A DNA stretch of 36,346 nt from an uncultured Prevotellaceae bacterium (GCA_946406435.1 CAMJKP010000032.1:1-36346); one strand, 5' to 3'; shown: positions 8,362-17,230, counted from the stretch's first letter. Notes: generated by a model from the sequence alone, not told the origin. Numbers and translations: made by a program.

Positions 8362-8940
8362 TTAGAGAGAAGCTTTTCCAGCGCGTTTCTGGACTTTTAC
8401 CCCCCCCTGGCGGTTTATATCGTAAACGCGCTCCAGATAGGCCTTATATTGCGTCAGAAGACGCTTTTCTACGGCTTTCATGTATTTATCCATAAAAGCA
8501 TAATCTGGTTGGACTTTTTCATCAACAGGGAGCATCAATTTGAATATGCGTAATCTTGCAGAATTTATACTCCGACCATGCCCAAACAAAGAACGTTGCA
8601 TAGAAATACTACGTGCGATAAAAAGCATTGTATATTTGCTCATTGAAACTTTCGGAATAAGAGCTGTAACATGAGAATCTAATGCCATTTGACATGGTTG
8701 ATAATATGCTAATCCAGCCCCACCATCACCATCATTATTTAAAGTAATGCAATGACCGTTATATAACTTTTTAGAATTCTTAGAAACAAAAGTCTTATAA
8801 CCATTATCACATTTCTTGGCTGATACAAGTGGAATTTTTCCATCTTGTAATGCGCCCATATTATTTTGATTGCCCTTATCAAAATAGAACAAGTCACCCA
8901 ACGAAAACGCTTTCCACTCAAGGTTGCTAATTAACTTCAT
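8362..8940 (-). CDS. Proximal half of split type IIB/type I-like specificity (S) subunit
   Basis: 192 aa as read. DNA-recognition subunit of a restriction-modification system: one target-recognition domain (WKAFSLGDLFYFDKG..., LNNDGDGGAGLAYYQPCQMALDSHV...) followed by the conserved dimer-forming helix (FMDKYMKAVEKRLLTQYKAYLERV). After Gln at the G8 tract (8400-8407) the frame leaves the family and ends after 16 unrelated residues. With nine G the product would be about 351 aa, close to the BcgI B subunit (341 aa). The start ATG overlaps the stop of the upstream nuclease/methyltransferase gene (ATGA, 8937-8940), with an unusually strong GGAGG Shine-Dalgarno sequence at 8948-8952. A half-S form may dimerise, as shown for truncated HsdS in other systems, and give a different specificity; that part is inference. 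Confidence 0.85.
   Translation of the reverse strand: MKLISNLEWKAFSLGDLFYFDKGNQNNMGALQDGKIPLVSAKKCDNGYKTFVSKNSKKLYNGHCITLNNDGDGGAGLAYYQPCQMALDSHVTALIPKVSMSKYTMLFIARSISMQRSLFGHGRSINSARLRIFKLMLPVDEKVQPDYAFMDKYMKAVEKRLLTQYKAYLERVYDINRQGGVKVQKRAGKASL
8400..8407 (-). repeat. G8 homopolymer tract (likely phase-variation switch)
   Basis: Eight consecutive C on the plus strand, hence eight G on the coding strand, exactly at the junction between two S-subunit halves. Reading with eight G gives CAG GGG GGG GTA and a stop 16 codons on; with nine G the frame passes into the second recognition domain. Slipped-strand mispairing at poly-G tracts of this length is a known switch mechanism, including in HsdS of NgoAV. 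Confidence 0.85.
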
Positions 8941-10841
8941 AAACTTTCCTCCTTCCCTTCAAACAAATATCCCCTACCATGCGCAATCATTGAGAACTCA
9001 AATGTTAGATAATCAGCCATAGCTTGTTCAAAGTCGGCATCTGTTGGGATTTCTTCATTGAAATAGTAAAATGAATGAAGCCACTCATCATCAGGCTCCA
9101 CCGTGCTTTGTACCATAAAACTAACGGGAGCAGGACGTCCCATCTTCCAGCAATCTAACAGAAACCTTTTCTGCTCTGCTGCTCTTTCTGTAGGAAGCAA
9201 TCCAACATGAGCGAATACTTCATAGCCATCGTCCTTAAAATCAATGAATTTTGAGTATTTATTCTGCGGATGTGGATGATGAGCGGTGAATATTGCTATT
9301 ACAGGATTCACACCTACACCATAGAAAGTCTGCGGATTGAGTGTAATAACCCCTTCGAGCGTATGTCTTTCCAAAATATATCGCTTATCTTCCTTGTCTT
9401 CTTTCGATTTTCCAACCATTGTACTCTGTGGTACAATAACGGCACAACGTGCTCCATCATCCAATGAATCAAGAAGATGACGAATAAATTTTAGTTCCGA
9501 AAGATGAGCTGTTTCCTTCACTTTTCCTTGTGAGTATGGTGGATTCATTAAGCCAACAGTAAAATGTTTAGCCCTCAAATTTTCAACATTCTGTTTCAAA
9601 AAGTCTTGGCAGAGAAGATTACTTTTACCATCGCCACGAAGAATCATATTAGTTGTAGCGATAGCAAACATATCATCACGCAATTCTATTCCATGCAGTT
9701 GATTCCTACGTATGTTTTCATGCTTGTCAATTGAAGCCATTTCAAGCATTCTATGCATAGCAGCTACAAGAAAACCACCAGTACCGCAACACGGATCAAA
9801 GACATTATCTGAAGGTTTCATATCGACCAACTCCGTGAATAGCTCGGTTATGTGTTTTGGAGTTAATACAACGCCAAGTGTCTGTCCATCTCCTCCACTA
9901 TAACTTATAAATTCGCCATAGAATCGTCCCAACACATCTTCTGGTGAATTATTGGTGATAGCGGTAAGGATGTTAGAGTTAATATACTCAGCAAAATATC
10001 GTAGTGGCGATTTACCAAGTTGTTCGTGCTTTTCTGATAAGTGTGGACGATTCTTAATCAGTGTAAACTGTTCAAGAACACGCTGTTTCTTCACCTCTGG
10101 CTGTACTTGAACACGGTCAAGGTGTGTTGAAAGTGCCTCATAGATTTTCATGCCGTCTGTCTTTATTTTATCAGCCTTCAAATCCTCCGTATTGAAATCT
10201 TCTTCGCCCAAAGCCAGTAGAATAGCAGAGACGACAAGCGGCTTCTCTGTATCGCCTAACTGACCATAATTGCGCAAATCCTCGTGTAATTTTCCCGCAC
10301 GACGAATTATTTCTTCCAGTTCGACCTGCTCAATAGGTTTATTCTCACATATTTTCTCGTCATAATAGCGTTCTATCTTGTCGGCAGCAAACCAAGAGAA
10401 ATCCTTTTCATACGGCATTAGTTTATAACCTGTAGAACTGACGTAAATAGGACGAATACGCAGACGGTCTTGCTGAGTACCAGAACATCCAAAAGCAATA
10501 ACACGCTTAAAATTAGTGTTCTGAATTATTTTGAGTGCATAATGCAAAGCACCATTCTCGGCATAATCAATTTTACTTTGCGTATCCATAAGTAACGTAT
10601 CATTCTTGCCGTTCATATACTTGGCTTGATGGTCAGTATCCGCTTTGTCTTCTATCACAAGAATGAAATCACCCGACTGAGCTACGAACTCAGGGAAGCC
10701 CTTTCGTCCTGTATCGCGCTTAGACGATGTTTTTAAAGCCTCATTTATTTCTTTTATTCGACTTTCTTCAGGTGTCGCATCAATGCCTGCCTTTGCCAGT
10801 AATTGTGCCACTATGATGTCCGTTACTTTTTCTTTTGCCAT
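8937..10841 (-). CDS. BcgI-like restriction endonuclease/N6-adenine methyltransferase fusion (A subunit)
   Basis: 634 aa, matching the size of BcgI A (637 aa). The N-terminal domain (about 1-150) resembles the HsdR/BcgI nuclease: the motif SGDFILVIEDKAD (57-69) supplies a PD-(D/E)XK set, likely Asp58, Glu64 and Lys66. A helical HsdM-like linker follows, with GVVLTPKHI (about 323-331), then the methyltransferase core: motif I FDPCCGTGGFL (348-358) for AdoMet and catalytic motif IV NPPY (433-436). So one chain carries cleavage and methylation, and the downstream S subunit supplies specificity. BcgI-type enzymes cut on both sides of a bipartite site; such cutting here is inferred from architecture. 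Promoter at 10865-10872. There is no separate HsdR gene, which supports type IIB/IIG rather than type I. Confidence 0.88.
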   Translation of the reverse strand: MAKEKVTDIIVAQLLAKAGIDATPEESRIKEINEALKTSSKRDTGRKGFPEFVAQSGDFILVIEDKADTDHQAKYMNGKNDTLLMDTQSKIDYAENGALHYALKIIQNTNFKRVIAFGCSGTQQDRLRIRPIYVSSTGYKLMPYEKDFSWFAADKIERYYDEKICENKPIEQVELEEIIRRAGKLHEDLRNYGQLGDTEKPLVVSAILLALGEEDFNTEDLKADKIKTDGMKIYEALSTHLDRVQVQPEVKKQRVLEQFTLIKNRPHLSEKHEQLGKSPLRYFAEYINSNILTAITNNSPEDVLGRFYGEFISYSGGDGQTLGVVLTPKHITELFTELVDMKPSDNVFDPCCGTGGFLVAAMHRMLEMASIDKHENIRRNQLHGIELRDDMFAIATTNMILRGDGKSNLLCQDFLKQNVENLRAKHFTVGLMNPPYSQGKVKETAHLSELKFIRHLLDSLDDGARCAVIVPQSTMVGKSKEDKEDKRYILERHTLEGVITLNPQTFYGVGVNPVIAIFTAHHPHPQNKYSKFIDFKDDGYEVFAHVGLLPTERAAEQKRFLLDCWKMGRPAPVSFMVQSTVEPDDEWLHSFYYFNEEIPTDADFEQAMADYLTFEFSMIAHGRGYLFEGKEESL

Positions 10842-10864
10842 AGTTTTTAGGTTTTTATTGGCTA

Positions 10865-10872
10865 CAAAGATA
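10865..10872 (-). promoter_or_regulatory. Promoter of the restriction-modification operon
   Basis: Reverse strand TATCTTTG, a TAnnTTTG -7 element, 24 nt before the start codon; no clear -33 TTG. Confidence 0.6.
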
Positions 10873-11030
10873 CATAAATTCTTTATAAATTCATTTGATT
10901 AATACAACTTATTTTCTATACTGTTGTATTTTTCTTAAAAATGTTTTTAAACCTTTCGTTTAATGGTCATCAAACATGCGAACTATTACTAGGTTTTATT
11001 TACAATATTTCTCTTCCATCTTCCTCCCAT

Positions 11031-11158
11031 ATAACTCCCAAGTAAGTCCCATGTAACTCCCATTCTTAGGAACGGATTTGCAACGGTTTTGCAACGGACT
11101 TGAAGCGAAGGAAGAGCGGACCTACAACGGAGGCATAACGGCCCTAAGGTAGAGGCGA
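11031..11158. repeat. Degenerate tandem repeat with 11-nt period
   Basis: Three units like GTAACTCCCAT (11031-11063), a 7-nt break, then eight units like AACGGTTTTGC / AACGGAGGCAT (11071-11158) in exact 11-nt register. Similar units (AACGGAGTTGC, AAGGGAGTTAC) occur upstream of lon at 26792-26868. No ORF. Confidence 0.7.
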
Positions 11159-11180
11159 GACAAATGAACTAGAAAAATAG

Positions 11181-11530
11181 AATTTTTACACTACTCGTCA
11201 ACTCGTCACCCTCAACGCTGCAAGTCATTGTGACTCTTTGCGTTACAGCGGTGATTCATTTTAAAGCACTCGTCACCCACTCGTCACCCATATCTCTGTA
11301 ACTTACTGACGATATGGAATTTACACGACCATTTCACTCGTCACCCACTCGTCACCATTTTTAGGGTGACGAGTGAATTGTCTCAGTAATTCATTCTATA
11401 TCAAGACGATAAGTTACTTTAGGGTGACGAGTGGGTGACGAGTGAAACGAAATGAATCACCGCTACAACTCTCTGGCGCTTAAAGTCTTACAGCGCTGAG
11501 GGTGACGAGTTGACGAGTAGTACAAAAATT
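11181..11530. repeat. 350-nt interrupted palindrome with nested ACTCGTCACCC repeats
   Basis: Outer arms 11181-11220 and 11491-11530 match at 37 of 40 positions. Middle arms 11247-11290 and 11421-11464 match over 15 and 23 bases around a 5-nt difference. Within the arms the 11-mer ACTCGTCACCC (or its complement) recurs about ten times, tandemly at 11268-11289, 11336-11357 and 11422-11443. No ORF of note. It could be a MITE-like element, a long structured RNA or a binding-site cluster. Between cysK (3' end) and the RM operon (5' end), both minus. Confidence 0.75.
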
Positions 11531-11554
11531 CTTTTTTTTGTTTTTGCAAAAAAA

Positions 11555-11584
11555 ATCTCCCTACACGATGAGGAGTAGGGAGAT
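11555..11584 (-). terminator. Intrinsic terminator after cysK
   Basis: Stem ATCTCCCTAC (11555-11564) with GTAGGGAGAT (11575-11584), followed on the minus strand by a run of T. A second 9-bp hairpin (11625-11633 with 11642-11650) overlaps the cysK stop codon. Confidence 0.75.
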
Positions 11585-11587
11585 AAA

Positions 11588-11627
11588 ATTATTAATTATC
11601 AATTATTCATTATCAATTTTCAATTAA
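11588..11627 (-). repeat. Heptad repeat after cysK
   Basis: On the minus strand six 7-nt units of form TAATTGA/TAATGAA lie between the two cysK hairpins, giving TAA and TGA triplets in every frame. Confidence 0.75.
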
Positions 11628-11647
11628 ACCGAATGCTACGCTTCGGT

Positions 11648-12592
11648 TTAGAGTGGGTACTCATCGAAAGCATAGAGAATGGTAGAGAGATAGCGCTCAC
11701 CTGTGTCTGGGAGGAGGACTACGATCTTCTTGCCCTTGTTCTCAGGACGTGCTGCAACCTGTGCTGCTGCGAATGCTGCTGCACCAGAAGAAATACCTAC
11801 GAGAAGGCCTTCTGTCTGTGCAAGCTCACGACCTGTGCGGATTGCATCATCGTTGTCAACATCGATAACCTCGTCGATTACATCAGCGTTGTATGTCTTT
11901 GGAACGAAGCCTGCACCGATACCCTGAATCTTGTGAGGACCGCTCTTACCGCCGTTGAGGACAGGTGATGTGAGAGGCTCAACCGCATAAATCTTCACGT
12001 TAGGATTCTTTTCCTTGAGATACTTACCAATACCAGATACTGTACCACCAGTACCTACACCAGCAACGAAGATATCTATCTGACCTTCAGTAGCATCCCA
12101 AATCTCAGGACCTGTTGTTGCATAGTGACGAGCTGGGTTTGCCGCATTCTCAAACTGCTGAAGGATTACGCTTCCAGGGATAGAGTCACGAAGCTCTTCT
12201 GCAGCTTTGATTGCGCCTGGCATACCATCCTTACCGCTTGTGAGACGTACCTCTGCACCATATGCTTTAACGAGGTTGCGACGCTCAACAGACATGGTCT
12301 CAGGCATTGTGAGGATAAGATGATATCCTTTAACTGCACTAACGAGAGCGAGACCTACACCTGTATTACCAGAAGTTGGCTCAATGATTGTAGCACCTGG
12401 TTTGAGGATTCCCTTTGCCTCTGCATCCTCGATCATAGCGAGAGCGATACGGTCCTTTACAGAGCCACCTGGGTTGAAATACTCAATCTTTGCGATTACT
12501 GGAGTCTCAAGGTTCTTTTCCTGAGAAAACTTGCTAAGTTCGAGCAGAGGGGTCTTACCGATCAGCTCAGTGAGTTTTTTTGCGATTGCCAT
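11648..12592 (-). CDS. cysK: Cysteine synthase A (O-acetylserine sulfhydrylase)
   Basis: PLP enzyme that makes cysteine from O-acetylserine and sulfide in the cytoplasm. 314 aa. Seen: PLP-binding Lys46 in PGGSVKDR, substrate-loop TSGNTG, phosphate-binding [12 protein letters not shown], and the C-terminal SSGAAA segment with the Ser that contacts the PLP nitrogen. The open frame extends upstream to 12727, but the start [19 protein letters not shown] at 12592 is right: the family starts there and the promoter (12639-12646) lies inside the longer frame. The leader is about 40 nt. Transcription appears monocistronic. Confidence 0.95.
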   Translation of the reverse strand: MAIAKKLTELIGKTPLLELSKFSQEKNLETPVIAKIEYFNPGGSVKDRIALAMIEDAEAKGILKPGATIIEPTSGNTGVGLALVSAVKGYHLILTMPETMSVERRNLVKAYGAEVRLTSGKDGMPGAIKAAEELRDSIPGSVILQQFENAANPARHYATTGPEIWDATEGQIDIFVAGVGTGGTVSGIGKYLKEKNPNVKIYAVEPLTSPVLNGGKSGPHKIQGIGAGFVPKTYNADVIDEVIDVDNDDAIRTGRELAQTEGLLVGISSGAAAFAAAQVAARPENKGKKIVVLLPDTGERYLSTILYAFDEYPL

Positions 12593-12638
12593 AATAGTAT
12601 TCTTTTTATTGTTATTTTTTTGATCTGATTTCTGAGTG

Positions 12639-12646
12639 CAAAGGTA
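12639..12646 (-). promoter_or_regulatory. Promoter of cysK
   Basis: Reverse strand TACCTTTG (TAnnTTTG) with TTG (12667-12669 reverse) 20 nt upstream. Confidence 0.75.
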
Positions 12647-12794
12647 GTACATTCCTACCATTCTCACAATACCACAAATATGGTAATTTGATTTCATGCT
12701 CATTCTATTAAACAAAAAAAGCCCCAATCAAGGGACTTTTTATGGTAAAAACGCACTTTCTTAAACAGAAAACCACTTGCACGGTGAGACTTTT

Positions 12795-12907
12795 GAAAGT
12801 AAATTACAAATAAATTATAACCAATAAATTATATTGAGGCATCTGCCGCATGTAAATTTAGGAATCTCAAGAATTTACTGGATATAATTTACGCCCAATT
12901 TACTTTC
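12795..12907. repeat. MITE/REP-like inverted repeat, copy 2 (GTAAATT family)
   Basis: Same ends as copy 1 at 2726-2842: GAAAGTAAATT at 12795-12805 and AATTTACTTTC at 12897-12907. Left-arm TAAATT words are spaced 11 and 14 nt as in copy 1. It ends 9 nt after the MFS gene stop (minus strand) and lies upstream of cysK. Confidence 0.75.
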
Positions 12908-12916
12908 TACTTGATG

Positions 12917-14071
12917 TTACGCATGTCTTGATTCGTATCTCCTTATAAATAAGGTATAGGCAACAAGTGCCATTATCGTGAAGCAGAGACCGACGAGTGC
13001 ACAATAGTTATATGTCATTCCGAGACTGATTGGCACACCTCCTGCGAATGCACCTATCGCATTACCGAGATTAAAGGCTATCTGAACCATAGCTCCTCCA
13101 AGGAGTTCACCTCCGTCAGAATATCTCAACAACAGCAATTGCTGTGGAGCAGAGACGCTGAAGAGTGCGGCTGTGGTTATCACCATACACACGACAGAAA
13201 CTATGGTATTCTGTGAGAAGAAAAAGATGATAGCAAGCATTAAGCACATCGTCATTACTCCGTATCTGCCCATGTGACCGGGTCCTGCCTTGTCGGATAT
13301 CTTTCCACCACTTAGATTTCCAGCCACCATTCCTGCTCCTGCAAGTACCATCATGAAGGTCATCATCTCTGTAGGAATGCCCGATATATTGGTTAATAGA
13401 GGAGCGATATAGCTGTAATAGCAGAAAACGCCGCAGTTGCCCAATAGCGTTCCTAATATCACGAGCCATGGGGCAAGGTGCTTGAGGAAACGGAATGTTC
13501 CCTTGAAACCTATGTTAGGAAGTGGCGGTATTGACGGTACGAATTTCCAGATGGCAAGTAGCGTGGCAATACCCCAGACGCATGAAAAGATGAATACCAG
13601 TCGCCAAGAGAGAATACCCGTCAGCCATGTGCCAAGCGGAATACCTATGAGGTTGGCTATCGCCATTCCGACACTTACAACGGCTACGGCAAAAGCAGAC
13701 TTTCCGTCAGGAGAGATTCTGTCGGCAACAATACTTGTAACTCCGAAATAGGCACCATGAGGAAGTCCGGCACAGAAGCGTGCCAAGAGAAAAACGGCAT
13801 ACGAAGGGCTTACCGCCATCAATGCAGAGGCAGAGATAAAGATTCCACAAAGCATGAGAATGATACGCTTCAACGGCCATGTGCGCCCGAGCATCAACAA
13901 CATCGGAGCTCCAACGCACACACCAAGCGCATAAGCGGAAATAAGATGACCGGCTACAGGGATGGACACAGAAAAATCGCTTGCCACGTTAGGCAAGATA
14001 GCCATCATGACGAACTCGGTAATGCCGAGTCCAAAAGTGCCCATCGCAAGAGAGATAAGGGCTCTTTTCAC
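12917..14071 (-). CDS. MFS transporter, AraJ/DHA1-type
   Basis: 384 aa, about 12 transmembrane segments. N-terminal ALISLAMGTFGLGITEFVMMAILPNVASDFSVS is typical of AraJ/YdhP/NepI-type drug:H+ or sugar efflux proteins; the loop 2-3 motif is GAPMLLMLGRTWPLKRI and LARFCAGLPHGAYFGV is the conserved TM4 region. Probably exports a small molecule such as a sugar, nucleoside or drug; substrate not predictable. The start is GTG at 14071, overlapping by one base the TAG of the MerR gene upstream (TAGTG), so the two are translationally coupled. Regulator plus exporter in one unit suggests, but does not prove, that the MerR protein controls it. Confidence 0.88.
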   Translation of the reverse strand: MKRALISLAMGTFGLGITEFVMMAILPNVASDFSVSIPVAGHLISAYALGVCVGAPMLLMLGRTWPLKRIILMLCGIFISASALMAVSPSYAVFLLARFCAGLPHGAYFGVTSIVADRISPDGKSAFAVAVVSVGMAIANLIGIPLGTWLTGILSWRLVFIFSCVWGIATLLAIWKFVPSIPPLPNIGFKGTFRFLKHLAPWLVILGTLLGNCGVFCYYSYIAPLLTNISGIPTEMMTFMMVLAGAGMVAGNLSGGKISDKAGPGHMGRYGVMTMCLMLAIIFFFSQNTIVSVVCMVITTAALFSVSAPQQLLLLRYSDGGELLGGAMVQIAFNLGNAIGAFAGGVPISLGMTYNYCALVGLCFTIMALVAYTLFIRRYESRHA

Positions 14072-14409
14072 TATACGATGATGTCAAGTTGTGTCTTTAG
14101 TGCAAGAAGTTCTGTCTTCACGTCCTGAAGTTTGCGGAGCACCTTGTCGGTTTTATCCACACCAGAACGATTGGCATGAAGCATTTTCTTTGCTGCAGCA
14201 ATCTTAAAGCCACGCACCCTGATGAGGTTATAGATAACCTTAATGTCATCTATCTCCTTCATAGTATATTGGCGCACCTTGTTGGCAGTTGTCTTTGGCT
14301 TGATATGAGGAAACTCCGTCTCCCAGAACCTAAGAGTAGGCTCCGTCACACCAACAATCTCTGCCACATCCTTGATGGTGTAATATACCTTTAAGTTTTT
14401 CTCTGCCAT
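14071..14409 (-). CDS. MerR family transcriptional regulator
   Basis: 112 aa. Winged helix-turn-helix of the MerR type: YYTIKDVAEIVGVTEPTLRFWETEF (about 9-33), then RQYTMKEIDDIKVIYNLIRVRGFKIAAAKKML, the second DNA-contact region, and a C-terminal coiled-coil helix (DKVLRKLQDVKTELLALKTQLD) for dimerisation. There is no large effector-binding domain or metal-binding cysteine pair, so the signal is unknown. It is coupled to the MFS gene downstream; alaS lies upstream beyond a palindromic gap. Small MerR proteins next to alaS are common in Bacteroidales. Confidence 0.88.
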   Translation of the reverse strand: MAEKNLKVYYTIKDVAEIVGVTEPTLRFWETEFPHIKPKTTANKVRQYTMKEIDDIKVIYNLIRVRGFKIAAAKKMLHANRSGVDKTDKVLRKLQDVKTELLALKTQLDIIV

Positions 14410-14417
14410 ATTGTATG

Positions 14418-14548
14418 GAGTTAAGAGTGAATAATGAATAGTGAATAATACTTAGTGAGAATACTGGCAGTTGCCGATAGGAATGTTCCCTACTGGTATC
14501 CACCAGTATTAAGTATTATTCTCTATTCACTTTTCACTATTCATTTAA
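14418..14548. terminator. Palindromic heptad-repeat region between alaS and merR
   Basis: Left arm (14418-14462) has units such as GTGAATA and ATGAATA; right arm (about 14506-14545) is its complement; AATACTGG pairs with CCAGTATT inside. On the minus strand the part next to alaS has TGAATAG-type heptads straight after the alaS stop. Likely alaS terminator. Confidence 0.65.
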
Positions 14549-17170
14549 TTATAGCTCACAAAGCTCGATAGCCTTGTCGAGAGCTGCGGAGATGCCGTCA
14601 GGATTCTTACCACCAGCAGTAGCGAAGAAAGGCTGACCGCCACCACCACCCTGAATGAGTTTGGCAGCCTCGCGCACAATCTTACCAGCGTTGAGGTTGT
14701 GATCCTTAACCATATCGTCGGAAAGCATGACGGTGATGCTTGGCTTACCGCCTACCTTTGTACCAAGAGCACAAACAAGTGAACCTGGCATAGCCTCACG
14801 AATCTGGAATACGATGTCCTTACACTGCTGTGCATCAGCAGGAACAACAGCCTTGATGACATTAACGCCATTGATCTGCTGCACATGCTCAAGAAGACCT
14901 GCCTTGATACGTGCAGCAGCCTGTGCCTTCATGCCCTCAACTTCCTTCTTCAGATCCTCGTGTTCCTCAATGAACTTAGCGATAGCACCCTGAAGATCCT
15001 TGGCATTATTGAACATTCCACAAATAGCCTTTGCAGTATCTTCCATTGCATAGAGCATTTCCTCACATTGCTTGCCTGTAACAGCCTCAATACGACGGAT
15101 GCCAGCAGCTACGCTACTCTCAGAAACAATCTTGAACATACCGATACGGCCTGTGCTGCTTGCGTGGATACCGCCACAGAACTCGCAAGAAGGTCCGAAA
15201 CGAACTACACGAACCTTGTCGCCATACTTCTCGCCGAAGAGGGCAATAGCACCTAGCTTCTTTGCCTCCTCAAGTGGAGTGTCGCGATGCTCGTCAAGTG
15301 GAATGTCCTCACGAATCATTGAGTTCACGATGCGTGAAACCTCACGAAGCTGTTCGTCAGTAACCTTCTCGAAGTGAGAGAAGTCGAAACGGAGAGTGTC
15401 AGCGCTTACGAAAGAACCCTTCTGCTCAACATGATCACCGAGAACCTGCTTCAAGGCATAGTCGAGAAGGTGGGTAGCTGTGTGGTTAGCAGCACTTGCA
15501 TTACGCAGGTCTGTATCTACACAAGCCATGAATGGAGCAGTAGGATCCTTTGGCATTTCCTTCACGATATGCACGCTCTGACCATTCTCACGACGTGTGT
15601 CGATGATTGTGACTGTCTCATTCTCAGAAACAAGAACACCCTTGTCACCTACCTGACCACCCATCTCCCCATAGAATGGAGTTGCAGAGAGTACGATCTC
15701 GAAATATGTAGCCTTCTTTACAGTCACCTTACGGTAGCGAAGGATCTCACACTCATACTCGGTGTAGTCATAGCCAACAAACTGCTGTTCACCCGGCTTG
15801 AGCTCTACCCAGTCAGAGTTCTCTACCTGTGCAGCATTACGAGCGCGAGCCTTCTGAGCCTCCATCTCCTCGTTGAACTTAGCCTCATCAACGCTGATAC
15901 CCTGCTCACGGCAGATAAGCTCTGTGAGGTCGAGAGGGAAACCGTAAGTATCGAACAGGCGGAATGCCTGAGTACCGTCGAGTACGTTCTTCTTCTCAGC
16001 CTTGAGTGTCTCAATAGCATCAGAGAGCATAGAAATACCCTTGTCGAGAGTACGAAGGAATGAATCCTCCTCTTCCTTGATTACCTTACCGATAAGCTCG
16101 CGCTGTCCTGGGAGCTCTGGATAAGAAGGACCCATCTCCTGAATGAGAACAGGGAGGAGTTTGTAAACGAATGCCTCCTTCTGATCAAGGAATGTATATG
16201 CATAACGAACGGCACGACGAAGAATACGACGGATAACATATCCAGCCTTTGCATTGCCTGGGAGCTGACCGTCAGCAATAGAGAATGCAACTGCACGGAG
16301 GTGGTCAGCGATTACACGCATAGCCACGTCAGTCTCTTCTGCAGCACCATATTTCTTACCAGAGAGACGCTCAATCTCCTTGATGATTGGCTGGAATACG
16401 TCTGTGTCATAGTTAGAATGCTTGCCTTGAAGAGCACGGACAAGACGTTCGAAGCCCATACCAGTATCGATTACGTTCATGCCAAGTGGCTCGAGGTGAC
16501 CGTCAGCCTTACGCTCGAACTGCATGAATACGATATTCCATATCTCGATAACCTGTGGATCGTCCTTATTTACAAGCTCACGTCCTGGAACCTTAGCCTT
16601 CTCCTCTGGAGTACGAGAGTCGAGGTGAATCTCAGAACAAGGACCGCAAGGACCTGTATCACCCATTTCCCAGAAGTTATCGTGCTTGTTACCATTGATG
16701 ATGTGGTCAGCAGGAACATGCTTGAGCCAGTAGCCGTAAGCCTCCTCATCGCGTGCAAGACCTTCGCTATCATCACCCTCGAAGATTGTAACGTAGAGGT
16801 CTGCAGGATCAAGCTTCAGTACATCAACGAGATACTCCCATGCCATATCAATAGCACCTTCCTTGAAGTAGTCACCGAATGACCAGTTGCCGAGCATCTC
16901 GAACATTGTATGGTGATATGTATCGTGTCCAACCTCCTCGAGGTCATTGTGCTTACCACTTACACGGAGACACTTCTGAGAGTCCGCACGACGGCGTGGC
17001 TCTGGGTCGCGTGTACCGAGAATCACATCTTTCCACTGGTTCATACCAGCGTTGGTAAACATAAGTGTTGGGTCATCTTTAATCACCATTGGTGCACTTG
17101 GCACGATGGCATGTCCTTTCTGTTCGAAGAATTTCTTGAACGAGTCACGGATTTCGTTTGCTGTCATCAT
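14549..17170 (-). CDS. alaS: Alanine-tRNA ligase
   Basis: Charges tRNA-Ala and edits misacylated Ser/Gly. 873 aa, full length. Domain order: class II catalytic core (motif around [56 protein letters not shown]), tRNA-recognition helices, editing domain with zinc-site pieces HTATH and CEFCGGIH, then the C-terminal coiled-coil and DHHA1 domain ([15 protein letters not shown]). The editing-site motif reads CGGIH, with Ile in the CGGTH motif position common in other bacteria. ATG at 17170 or the next codon (MM) could be the start. The promoter at 17223-17230 is divergent with that of the MATE gene, the two sharing a gap of about 170 nt. Confidence 0.96.
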   Translation of the reverse strand: MMTANEIRDSFKKFFEQKGHAIVPSAPMVIKDDPTLMFTNAGMNQWKDVILGTRDPEPRRRADSQKCLRVSGKHNDLEEVGHDTYHHTMFEMLGNWSFGDYFKEGAIDMAWEYLVDVLKLDPADLYVTIFEGDDSEGLARDEEAYGYWLKHVPADHIINGNKHDNFWEMGDTGPCGPCSEIHLDSRTPEEKAKVPGRELVNKDDPQVIEIWNIVFMQFERKADGHLEPLGMNVIDTGMGFERLVRALQGKHSNYDTDVFQPIIKEIERLSGKKYGAAEETDVAMRVIADHLRAVAFSIADGQLPGNAKAGYVIRRILRRAVRYAYTFLDQKEAFVYKLLPVLIQEMGPSYPELPGQRELIGKVIKEEEDSFLRTLDKGISMLSDAIETLKAEKKNVLDGTQAFRLFDTYGFPLDLTELICREQGISVDEAKFNEEMEAQKARARNAAQVENSDWVELKPGEQQFVGYDYTEYECEILRYRKVTVKKATYFEIVLSATPFYGEMGGQVGDKGVLVSENETVTIIDTRRENGQSVHIVKEMPKDPTAPFMACVDTDLRNASAANHTATHLLDYALKQVLGDHVEQKGSFVSADTLRFDFSHFEKVTDEQLREVSRIVNSMIREDIPLDEHRDTPLEEAKKLGAIALFGEKYGDKVRVVRFGPSCEFCGGIHASSTGRIGMFKIVSESSVAAGIRRIEAVTGKQCEEMLYAMEDTAKAICGMFNNAKDLQGAIAKFIEEHEDLKKEVEGMKAQAAARIKAGLLEHVQQINGVNVIKAVVPADAQQCKDIVFQIREAMPGSLVCALGTKVGGKPSITVMLSDDMVKDHNLNAGKIVREAAKLIQGGGGGQPFFATAGGKNPDGISAALDKAIELCEL

Positions 17171-17222
17171 TGAGATTTACTATTTTTTTATTTACGATTT
17201 ACAATTTTATGATTTTAAGGTG

Positions 17223-17230
17223 CAAAATTA
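17223..17230 (-). promoter_or_regulatory. Promoter of alaS
   Basis: Reverse strand TAATTTTG (TAnnTTTG) with TTTTG (17250-17254 reverse) 19 nt upstream. Confidence 0.7.

Noticed and set aside
8400..8407. Programmed ribosomal frameshift at the G8 tract instead of phase variation
   Set aside because: Cannot be excluded, but no downstream stimulatory structure was seen and slipped-strand variation at poly-G is the better known mechanism.
11181..11530. Possible CRISPR array from repeated ACTCGTCACCC words
   Set aside because: Repeat is only 11 nt, copies are tandem or inverted with unequal gaps, and no cas genes are present.
12593..12727. N-terminal extension of cysK
   Set aside because: A TAnnTTTG promoter lies within it and the family begins at MAIAKK.
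15374..16063. 229-codon ORF antisense to alaS
   Set aside because: Long open frames opposite a conserved gene are explained by codon use; no start signal and no family resemblance.
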